Positions 43,232-49,723 of a DNA stretch of 64,000 nucleotides are shown here, one piece after another. The position numbers and the translations under genes are program-made. The first letter of the stretch is position 1; each line of letters begins with the position of its first letter. This DNA comes from Nguyenibacter vanlangensis (lineage in GTDB: Bacteria; Pseudomonadota; Alphaproteobacteria; Acetobacterales; Acetobacteraceae): the NCBI RefSeq assembly GCF_038719015.1, contig NZ_CP152276.1, forward strand, positions 1,808,001-1,872,000, read 5' to 3'. The notes beneath the pieces were generated by a model, which saw only the letters and a list, made by a program, of their open reading frames with translations, did no database searches and was not told the DNA's origin.

Positions 43232-43824
43232 GGCGACCGCCCCTGTCCGTCCTTCTGCTTCTGGCGGGGTGAGCGTGGCGCAGACGATGACGTACTGTCT
43301 CCGGGCAACAGAAATTTCCGCTGCCATACGCGCCATGCATCCGTGACAGCGCCAGTGCCGGGAAACAGATCGTCCAGTTCATCTTCGGGACGCGCGCCGA
43401 GCATTTCGAACAGCCAATGACAGACGGCTTGCGGCTTCGCGCCTGTCAGCCCGCGGCGCAGCGTGATGCTTTCCTGGATCCAATCGCGCATCACGAGGCG
43501 GTGGCTGACGACGGGCTTGCGCGCGGGTTTGACGATCACCGGCTCCCACGCATAGGCCACCGGCACGTTGCGCTTGAAGGCGGCGAACCTCTTCACCCAA
43601 GCCATCCAGCGCGCACCGGTTGTCACGACCAGCGGCGCAAGCACGGCGAAGGACTCCGGCGTCGCACCGGCATGGAGAACCCAGCCGTCATAGTCGCGCT
43701 CCAGGCGCTCGATCAGCGTGACATGATCGACCTCGCCGGCATAATCGGGCTGGTGGCGATAGAGATGCGCACAGCCGATATAGGGCGGGTCGGCATAGCC
43801 GATCCGAAGCGGCCGGGCGGTCAT
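43228..43824 (-). CDS. DNA methyltransferase-like protein with DPPY motif
   Basis: A 198-residue protein. RIGYADPPYIGCAHLYRHQP carries the DPPY catalytic motif of amino-methyltransferases and ELDDLFPGTGAVTDAWRVWQ carries an FxGxG-like S-adenosylmethionine motif, in the order DPPY first. It is short for the family and lacks a separate recognition domain. It overlaps both neighbours by 4 bp, so it belongs to the transfer operon. A role in protecting the element from host restriction is possible. Confidence 0.7.
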   Translation of the reverse strand: MTARPLRIGYADPPYIGCAHLYRHQPDYAGEVDHVTLIERLERDYDGWVLHAGATPESFAVLAPLVVTTGARWMAWVKRFAAFKRNVPVAYAWEPVIVKPARKPVVSHRLVMRDWIQESITLRRGLTGAKPQAVCHWLFEMLGARPEDELDDLFPGTGAVTDAWRVWQRKFLLPGDSTSSSAPRSPRQKQKDGQGRSP

Positions 43825-44162
43825 TCCCGGCCTCCCGGACGTTTTGCGGGACGGTTCCAGACCAGTTGCCATTCGTTCTTGCCGCGCCCGGCCTGGAACA
43901 GCGTAGCGCGGATCGGCTGCGTGAAAACGGGATCGTCCAGGGCGACGGAGATATACTCGCCCGCCCGTTCGCCGATCCGTTTCCAGGCCGCCCCGACCTC
44001 CGGTCCGCTGTCGCTGTCCCCGAGATGGATGCGATAATCCGGCGCGTGTTCGGCGCCGCTGGTCTCCGCCGGCACGAAGGTCAGTTCCGCGTCGAGGGAG
44101 AGCGTGCGCAGTCGGCCGGCAAAGCCGCCGGCAACGCGCGTGAAGAAGCCGATCTGGGTCAT
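43821..44162 (-). CDS. DUF736 protein
   Basis: A 113-residue protein: MTQIGFFTRVAGGFAGRLRT, DAELTFVPAETSGAEHAPDY, RIHLGDSDSGPEVGAAWKRI, AGEYISVALDDPVFTQPIRA, NEWQLVWNRPAKR. This is the DUF736 family, abundant in alphaproteobacterial plasmids and ICEs. The function is unknown. It overlaps the methyltransferase-like gene by 4 bp. A broken second DUF736 copy lies at 47778-47950. Confidence 0.87.
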   Translation of the reverse strand: MTQIGFFTRVAGGFAGRLRTLSLDAELTFVPAETSGAEHAPDYRIHLGDSDSGPEVGAAWKRIGERAGEYISVALDDPVFTQPIRATLFQAGRGKNEWQLVWNRPAKRPGGRE

Positions 44163-44163
44163 C

Positions 44164-44721
44164 TCAACGTCCTTTCGCAGAAGGGATGAAGGAAGGTTCG
44201 GCGGCATGTTCCGGCCTGGATGGCAGCCAGAGCGGCGTCGCCTGTCCGATGGCTGCCGAGACGGGAAGCAGGCCGAAATACCGCCCGTCGAGGCTGCGCG
44301 GCTCGGCCGGGTTCATGACGAAGACCTGGCCGGGATCGAGACGCCGGCAGCCCTGCCAGACGGGCAGCGCACGGCCGCGATGATCGACAGGTTTCGCGTC
44401 ACCGGCGGGCGTTCCGTCGATTATGACCTGCGGGCCGAACCGGCAGACGATCTGCCCCGCAATCGCTGCCACGGGCTTGAGCAACGGAACGCCGAGCGGC
44501 AGGTAGCCGCGCCGCGCCAGCAGCATCGCCGGGACGTCCGGCAGCCGCAGGGCGACGATGTCTCCGACCCGCGGCGCGGGATCGGGACGCAGCCGATACA
44601 GGCCGACCGGAACGCTCGCCGTGGCGTTCCAGACCAGGCGCGGGACGGGGTGGACCGCCAGCGAGGCGCCGACGCCAAGCACGGCGAAATAGGTGGTGAA
44701 AAACCAGCCGCGCCGGGTCAT
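44164..44721 (-). CDS. traF: TraF-type S26 signal peptidase
   Basis: A 185-residue membrane-anchored peptidase. One N-terminal helix (GWFFTTYFAVLGVGASLAVH) is followed by the catalytic Ser in WNATASVPVGLYRL and the general-base Lys in LLKPVAAIAGQIVC. DPGQVFVMNPAEPRSLDGRY, FGLLP is the S26 domain end. In RP4 the homologue TraF matures the TrbC pilin, and trbC is present here. It overlaps DUF2840 by 4 bp. Confidence 0.87.
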   Translation of the reverse strand: MTRRGWFFTTYFAVLGVGASLAVHPVPRLVWNATASVPVGLYRLRPDPAPRVGDIVALRLPDVPAMLLARRGYLPLGVPLLKPVAAIAGQIVCRFGPQVIIDGTPAGDAKPVDHRGRALPVWQGCRRLDPGQVFVMNPAEPRSLDGRYFGLLPVSAAIGQATPLWLPSRPEHAAEPSFIPSAKGR

Positions 44722-45206
44722 GACGCTTCCCTCCGGCGCAGCCAGGCCGAATGGCGTTCCGGCGTGTACGGGCGTGGCTCCTGACGAGCCGTCAGACGGT
44801 GGTGGAGATGCCGCCAGTAATCGGGACAGGCGGCGGCCGGGTCGATGCCCAGCGCCTCGACGCCGTCGATGGCCTCCAGCACCCGGCGCACCTTCGGCCA
44901 GCCGCTCTGGCGCAGCAGGCTCTCGCCGCCGGGACGCACGAAGGGCACGGTCTGGCAGGCTTCCTGCGCCCCGACCGCGCACACGATGTCGATGCAGGAC
45001 ACCACGGTCCCGAAATCGTTCGCGGCCCAGCGGATGAAGGCGAACACACTGTCCGGCGTGAAGCTCATCAGCCTACGTCGGCGGTCGAGGATGCGATCCT
45101 CGACCGGGTGGCCGAAGCGGACCCAATGCTCGATGCGCTTTTCGATCCAGGTCAGTTCGACGGTGGTGAGCGCATGGTCCGTCGGCCGGAAAGAACGGGC
45201 GGTCAT
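44718..45206 (-). CDS. DUF2840 protein
   Basis: A 162-residue protein: LTTVELTWIEKRIEHWVRFG, DRRRRLMSFTPDSVFAFIRW, AANDFGTVVSCIDIVCAVGA, VRPGGESLLRQSGWPKVRRV, PDYWRHLHHRLTARQEP. It belongs to DUF2840, always found with TraF/relaxase modules. The function is unknown. It overlaps repA by 4 bp; in related elements a ParA-type ATPase gene often sits at this joint and is absent here. Its C-terminus has a relic copy at 8104-8335. Confidence 0.85.
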   Translation of the reverse strand: MTARSFRPTDHALTTVELTWIEKRIEHWVRFGHPVEDRILDRRRRLMSFTPDSVFAFIRWAANDFGTVVSCIDIVCAVGAQEACQTVPFVRPGGESLLRQSGWPKVRRVLEAIDGVEALGIDPAAACPDYWRHLHHRLTARQEPRPYTPERHSAWLRRREAS

Positions 45207-46279
45207 GGGACACCGGCCCCGCGATCCGCGACCGCGTCCTGAGCCTTTTTTCGCTTACCCCCGCGACCGGAAATGCGGTGCGCGAAAAACCGCGATTCCC
45301 TACATCTATTAAGACTCTTTAAGTTATGTACTAAGTTTCGACCGTCGGATTCCGTTATGTGACAAGGCGTTGCATGGGGGTTTTCAGAACGATCAAACGG
45401 TATGCCGTCGCGTAATCCAACGGTACAATCCACATTTATTGCAACGGGATGTCGCACAGGCTTGTCCACAGGTCCGGTGGATTGTGCCGTTGCTTCAATC
45501 CGCAGATATTCCACGCCGCGAGAAACGAACACCGCGAAACGGTAGCGCGGGAAGGCCGTATTTCCGGCGATTTTTCTGAGCGCCGACGCGAAATCGCCCC
45601 GTTGCATCAGGCTCCCGGATTTTGAATACAGGAACTCCGTCTCGAACAGCCACTGCCCCCTCTGCCGACCGACATGCTTGCGGGCGATCCGGTACAGCCA
45701 GCGTTCGACGCCGCCGCGCAGGCGGAAATAGGCCGGATCGACGGTGAGCACGCGCGTCGGCTCGGCGATGGTATCAAGAAACCATTCCGGCAGCGTCAGC
45801 GCGACGCCATCGTCGCTGGAGACGCGCACGTCGCTGACCCAGGTGAACGGCTTCTCCTGCCAATTCGGGCCATTGCGGATTGTCGTCGTCACTGTGGTCG
45901 CCGCCAGGCGAGCCAGCGCTCCGTGGAAGCGCCGGTACTGGTGCGCGCCATCGGCCCAGCCGAGATCGGCGAACAGCCGCCAGGGCGTGAAGCGCACATG
46001 GCGCGATACCCAGAGGCCGTGGTTGAGGGCGTCGACGATCTGGCCCGCCAGCCAGATCAGCACGTCGGCGTCCCAGATGGTCGCCATGCCGGTCGCTCCA
46101 TCCGGGATTACATGCACCTCGGTGTAGCCCGCGCGGTAATGGATGGGCGCGTACCGGGGAATCTTCCCGAGGGCGAAGAACGGCCGCTCCATGAGGTCGC
46201 GCAGATCGCGCGGGCGGGCGGGACCGCTGATCACGAAGCGGCGGTCGGGCTCGCGCCAGCGCTCATCGCCGCCCATCAC
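45203..46279 (-). CDS. repA: RepA-type replication initiator (RPA family)
   Basis: A 358-residue protein. RRFVISGPARPRDLRDLMER, FFALGKIPRYAPIHYRAGYT, VHVIPDGATGMATIWDADVL, SRHVRFTPWRLFADLGWADG and VDPAYFRLRGGVERWLYRIA match the replication initiator protein A family of plasmids and ICEs. It should bind an origin near its gene. The last ~100 residues (after FAVFVSRGVEYLRIEA) look unusual and end by ATGA overlap with DUF2840, so this end may be a deletion product. The start overlaps the AlpA stop by 4 bp. Confidence 0.85.
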   Translation of the reverse strand: MMGGDERWREPDRRFVISGPARPRDLRDLMERPFFALGKIPRYAPIHYRAGYTEVHVIPDGATGMATIWDADVLIWLAGQIVDALNHGLWVSRHVRFTPWRLFADLGWADGAHQYRRFHGALARLAATTVTTTIRNGPNWQEKPFTWVSDVRVSSDDGVALTLPEWFLDTIAEPTRVLTVDPAYFRLRGGVERWLYRIARKHVGRQRGQWLFETEFLYSKSGSLMQRGDFASALRKIAGNTAFPRYRFAVFVSRGVEYLRIEATAQSTGPVDKPVRHPVAINVDCTVGLRDGIPFDRSENPHATPCHITESDGRNLVHNLKSLNRCRESRFFAHRISGRGGKRKKAQDAVADRGAGVP

Positions 46280-46530
46280 AGGCTCTCCCGCTCTTCAGGG
46301 GTGAGCGGCCGGGCTGGGAAGACCCGGCTGGACGTCTTGTCCGAGGGCGAGCGGCGCGCACCCTCGGCGGTCCAGGCCATCATGTCCTCGACGGCATAGA
46401 GCACCCGGCCCCCGACCTTCCGGTAGAGCGGGCCGGTGCCGTAGGTGCGATGCTTTTCCAGGGTGCGAACCGCAATGCCGAGGAACCGGGCCGCCTCGCG
46501 GACGCGCATCAGACGTGGCGTTTCCGTCAT
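46276..46530 (-). CDS. AlpA/excisionase-like HTH protein
   Basis: An 84-residue MerR-like winged helix protein, LMRVREAARFLGIAVRTLEK, HRTYGTGPLYRKVGGRVLYA, VEDMMAWTAEGARRSPSDKT. Such proteins act as excision or replication regulators. It is translationally coupled to repA and faces an upstream 270 bp gap containing three strong inverted repeats, its likely target. Confidence 0.85.
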   Translation of the reverse strand: MTETPRLMRVREAARFLGIAVRTLEKHRTYGTGPLYRKVGGRVLYAVEDMMAWTAEGARRSPSDKTSSRVFPARPLTPEERESL

Positions 46531-46613
46531 GACAAAATCTCCCTCGCTTGACGCGCCGGATCGGGACATCGGCGCGCATGGAGAGAGGCTGCTGGACAAT
46601 CGGCGGGCCGGGG

Positions 46614-46646
46614 ATGGACGTTTTTGTCGATGACAAAAACGTCCAT
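46614..46646. repeat. Perfect 15-bp inverted repeat upstream of the AlpA/RepA genes
   Basis: ATGGACGTTTTTGTC (46614-46628) is exactly mirrored by GACAAAAACGTCCAT (46632-46646) with a 3-bp spacer. It lies ~85 bp upstream of the AlpA start. It could be a repressor/excisionase site or part of an origin. Confidence 0.75.
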
Positions 46647-46652
46647 GGAACA

Positions 46653-46672
46653 AAACGGACATCCGTCCGTTT
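46653..46672. repeat. 8-bp inverted repeat upstream of the AlpA/RepA genes
   Basis: AAACGGAC (46653-46660) and GTCCGTTT (46665-46672) are separated by ATCC. The arms share the GGAC core with the adjacent longer inverted repeat, suggesting that one protein binds both. Confidence 0.55.
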
Positions 46673-46714
46673 CGTCATCCGAAGACCGCCGTTTGCCGCA
46701 TCGGCATGAAAATC

Positions 46715-46754
46715 CCTTCCGGCAGCGGGGCTTTTCTGCTCCGCTGCCGGAAGG
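46715..46754. terminator. Strong hairpin, terminator- or origin-like
   Basis: CCTTCCGGCAGCGG (46715-46728) pairs with CCGCTGCCGGAAGG (46741-46754) around a 12-base loop rich in T. It is just downstream of the DUF2285 gene on the minus strand (stop at 46804), so it can terminate that transcript; no clear U-run follows, and it could instead be part of the replication region. Confidence 0.55.
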
Positions 46755-46803
46755 CAATGCGCGGGGACGCGACGCGATGGCAGGCGATGGGAAAATGCCG
46801 TGT

Positions 46804-47310
46804 TCAGACGCGGCGGGACAGCGGATAGCCGATGAGATCGCGATAGCCGCCCGCGATCATGCGGTTCGCCAGGCTGTCGAGGCGGCGGAACTGAGCCCGC
46901 GCCGACAGGTCGGACCAGTCCGCGGACCGGGCAACCGGCTGGCCGAGCAGCGATTCGGCGATGACGCGTTCGCCGACGCCAGCGGCGCGGGCGTCGGCCA
47001 CGCGCAGCGCGAGGATATGGCGGTCGAGGGACTGCCGGGACATTCTGTGCCACGGGCCGGGGTCGGAGAGGCCCGCGAGCACGCGCCAGAAGCGGATGGT
47101 CTCGTGCGCGCGCAACGGGATGAAACGGTCATAGGCGTGGTCGAAGGCATAATGGTGCTGTCCGGGCCAGCGCCGTTCCATCCAGAGCTGCCAGGTGACG
47201 CCGCCGCAGACGCAGGAGACGTAGATCCCGTCGGGCGTTTCGATGCAACGCACCGTCGACAAAGCGTGGATGTCGAGACGGCGCGGCGTCAGCGTCTGAC
47301 CTAGCGGCAA
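46804..47310 (-). CDS. DUF2285 protein
   Basis: A 168-residue protein from a TTG at 47310: LDIHALSTVRCIETPDGIYV, SCVCGGVTWQLWME, FIPLRAHETIRFWRVLAGLS, HILALRVADARAAGVGERVI, AESLLGQPVARSADWSDLSA, IAGGYRDLIGYPL. It belongs to DUF2285, a DNA-associated family of mobile elements. There is no ATG or GTG in frame; the frame stays open upstream through ~47,405 without a start, suggesting that it originally continued from the DUF6499 gene. Confidence 0.75.
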   Translation of the reverse strand: MPLGQTLTPRRLDIHALSTVRCIETPDGIYVSCVCGGVTWQLWMERRWPGQHHYAFDHAYDRFIPLRAHETIRFWRVLAGLSDPGPWHRMSRQSLDRHILALRVADARAAGVGERVIAESLLGQPVARSADWSDLSARAQFRRLDSLANRMIAGGYRDLIGYPLSRRV

Positions 47311-47380
47311 TGGCCTGACGACCAGGATGGTGGGCAGGATCAGCCGCGACCACAGCGCGGTCAGGGCGCCGAAGGGCTGG

Positions 47381-47581
47381 TCAGGAGCGGCGGCGAAATC
47401 GCGGCCCCCAGCGGCGGGCGAATGCCGCCTGCCGGGGGTCGTCGGGGGCCAGTTCGGACCATGCCCGTTGCTCGTCGCGGTAGCACCGATTGCGCCGCAG
47501 ATACTCCCAGCCGAGTTCGGCCGGCGTTGCGTCGCGCAGATGCTGGTACTGCGCCTGGACCTGCCAGTCTGCTCCGGGCAT
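47381..47581 (-). CDS. DUF6499-type small protein
   Basis: A 66-residue protein: MPGADWQVQAQYQHLRDATP, AELGWEYLRRNRCYRDEQRA, WSELAPDDPRQAAFARRWG. It matches the short N-terminal domain (DUF6499) that precedes DUF2285 in ICE proteins. The frame ends in RFRRRS at 47381, whereas the other frame continues (DFAAAPDQPFGALTALWSRL) into DUF2285. A shift at the GGGGG run near 47402-47406 would fuse the two. Confidence 0.75.
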   Translation of the reverse strand: MPGADWQVQAQYQHLRDATPAELGWEYLRRNRCYRDEQRAWSELAPDDPRQAAFARRWGPRFRRRS

Positions 47582-47742
47582 GGTGCCCTCCCCCGTTTGT
47601 CTTTGTATGAGAATGGGCGGCACCGCCTGCCCGGACGGTCAGTATCCGAGGCGGTCGATCCCGAGGGGAAGCCCCGTTTTGAAGATCACCCGATCTTCCC
47701 CGCGGATCGATCCGCGCCCGGTTACGCGCCAGAGGCGCCAAA

Positions 47743-47767
47743 GCCCCTCCCGGTTGCCGGGAGGGGC
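47743..47767 (-). terminator. Hairpin downstream of the DUF736 remnant
   Basis: GCCCCTCCCGG (47743-47753) pairs perfectly with CCGGGAGGGGC (47757-47767) around TTG. It starts 10 bp beyond the DUF736 stop on the minus strand. The T-run is weak (TTTGG), so termination is probable but not certain. Confidence 0.6.
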
Positions 47768-47777
47768 GTCGGGGCCC

Positions 47778-47950
47778 TCAGTCCCTGTTGCGGCTGCGCG
47801 GGCGGCTCCAGACCAGGTTGACGGCGCCGTTCTCATCCTCAAAGAGGCTGGCGAAGATCGGACCGGGAAGGGTCGGATCGTCCAGCTTCACGCCGAGATA
47901 CTCGCACCGATCCGTGGTGTGCTTGATCCAGGCGGCCCCGGCCTCAAGTT
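47778..47950 (-). pseudogene. DUF736 gene, C-terminal part only
   Basis: The readable part is RIGKLEAGAAWIKHTTDRCE, YLGVKLDDPTLPGPIFASLF, EDENGAVNLVWSRP, the C-terminal half of DUF736. Upstream of this point none of the three frames gives the family N-terminus, although the frame stays open to 48050 with unrelated text. It may be a truncated gene; the intact paralogue is at 43821-44162. Confidence 0.65.
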
Positions 47951-48735
47951 TTCCGATCCGGCAGGGGAAGAAAGTTGCGGGACGCTGTTGCGCCATAGCC
48001 GGGCGAGGCGAAGCTGGTCTTCGGGCAGATCGGCCATATCGAGAGGGCATGGTGTGCGGCGCCGTCAGGATCGGGGAATGCAGAACGACATATCGGGTGC
48101 TGGGGGACGGAGAGGTCGCGCGGGCAGACCTGCCTGGCGACGTGGAAGAAGATGTCCGTTGCGCGAAAGAGCGGTGGGCTTGGCACCATATCCCTCCCCC
48201 TGCTCGGGGGCTGCGATCTGGCTGCGGCTGCTGGATCAGAAACCACCGACGCCGTGCGTGACGGCGCGGAAGCTGGCTACTGTCCCTATCCGCTGACCGG
48301 ATCGGGCGCGGTTTCGGCCGTCGAGGATGACGGCGTATCTCGTTCCGTTTGAAACCGTCCTGACGGAGAGGTCATGCCGGGGGCTGATTGCCCCGATGCC
48401 TCTCTCGCCAACCGGGAGGGCTTCGGCACCGTCATCACGTCGGCGACGCGGCGCAGAACCGGACCCTGCCCGATCCGCTGACACAGAGCGCGCCATGCCC
48501 TCTCATGCCCGAGGCGGCGACGCCCGCCGCCTTCCACTCGCGCCGCGAAGCGGCGCGTTGTCTCACCGCATCAGGGATCGGCGGAAAGACCCATGCCCGC
48601 CCTCCCGAACCAACGAAGAAAGGCGAGCCGGCATGCCGGCGAGCACGATTTCCGGCGCCAGATGCGGCGCCGCGCCCGCGTCCCCACGGGCGGCGGATGA
48701 TGAAACCATGGGGGAGACACGGAAAGGGGGGCAGC
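47951..48735. other. GC-rich stretch without a supported gene
   Basis: About 785 bp between the DUF736 remnant and the DNA methyltransferase stop. All long open frames here are low-complexity Arg/Pro/Ala translations of GC-rich DNA in several frames at once, with no recognisable motif. It may hold decayed genes or cis-acting sites of the element; I see no repeats strong enough to name. Confidence 0.5.
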
Positions 48736-49416
48736 TTATGCCGCCACCCTCTTTGCGCCGTGCCAGGCTAGCCGCCGGGTCGCGGTGGCAGCGTGGTCCG
48801 GGTCCAGTTCCATGCCCAGCCAATCGCGGCCAAGATGTTGTGCCGCCACCAGGGATGAACCGGAGCCAGCGAACGGGTCCAGAACCAGTCCGCCCTTCGG
48901 GCAGAAGGTTTCCACCAGGGGGAGCAGTGCCTCCACTGGCTTCTGTGTCGGGTGCAATTTGTTCCCGGAATACGGCGTGTCGATCACGTCCGGGATCGCC
49001 TTGGCGGGCGGCGCAACATTACCCTTTGCGAGCAAGTAAGCTGCCTCGTGTTCATGTCGGAGGAATCGGGATGATGACGCATAGTTCTTGCGAAAGACGA
49101 TATGACCGACCATTCGGAATCCCGCCGCCTTCCAGGCTTCGGCGAACAGATCAACACGATTCCATGCGTAGAACGAGACCATGAAGCCGCCCCATTTCAG
49201 GACGCGGTGCATCTGGTTGACCGCGGGCCGGAGCCATCGCGAATTGTCATCGTTGCGCACTCTGCGCCCGTCCCTGCCCTGATAATTCACCAGATAGGGC
49301 GGATCGGTCAGAATGAAATCCACCGAATTGCGCGGCATCGCCCGCATAAGCTGCGCGCTGTCACCGCCAAGGATGGTGTTGCGGAAATCGGTCGCCGTGT
49401 TCGTGCTGCCGGTCAT
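48736..49416 (-). CDS. Site-specific DNA methyltransferase (N4/N6-amino type)
   Basis: A 226-residue methylase. The catalytic DPPY is in AMPRNSVDFILTDPPYLVNY (residue ~40), and the S-adenosylmethionine site is GLVLDPFAGSGSSLVAAQHL (~185), with HPTQKPVEALLPLVETFCPK before it; this is the RsrI/HinfI-like order. No restriction endonuclease gene is adjacent, so it is an orphan methylase, probably modifying the element against host restriction. It is divergent from the phosphorothioation operon. Its N-terminus has a relic at 8330-8475. Confidence 0.88.
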   Translation of the reverse strand: MTGSTNTATDFRNTILGGDSAQLMRAMPRNSVDFILTDPPYLVNYQGRDGRRVRNDDNSRWLRPAVNQMHRVLKWGGFMVSFYAWNRVDLFAEAWKAAGFRMVGHIVFRKNYASSSRFLRHEHEAAYLLAKGNVAPPAKAIPDVIDTPYSGNKLHPTQKPVEALLPLVETFCPKGGLVLDPFAGSGSSLVAAQHLGRDWLGMELDPDHAATATRRLAWHGAKRVAA

Positions 49417-49723
49417 AGTCCCTTCTCCTTGTTCCGCGAGGAACAGCCCCCGCTGTTCCTCTGCCTCGCGGCGAGCAGCGGGGTAGCAACGGCAAGGGCG
49501 GCCGGGCCGGAGGGGGATCGCCCGGTCTGCACGGAGCGCAGCGCAGGAAGGCCGGGGATACCGGCCCAGACGGCGCCAAAGGCGCGCATCCTTGTCAGCG
49601 CGAGGGCGGAGCCATTAGCTCTTTCACTCTCTCGATCGATTTCGGATGCAACCCAGACTACCTAACCGGACATCGCTGGGCAGTCATATGTGACTTGTTT
49701 CATAGCGTTACGGGGGCAAAGAT
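49417..49723. promoter_or_regulatory. Divergent leader: methyltransferase / phosphorothioation operon
   Basis: A 307 bp region without a gene. The part next to the methyltransferase is very GC-rich; GC falls after ~49,615, where the promoter of the seven-gene defence operon must lie. GGGGG (49712-49716) is placed 7 bp before the GTG at 49724. The junction in base composition probably marks where the defence cargo was inserted into the element. Confidence 0.45.
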
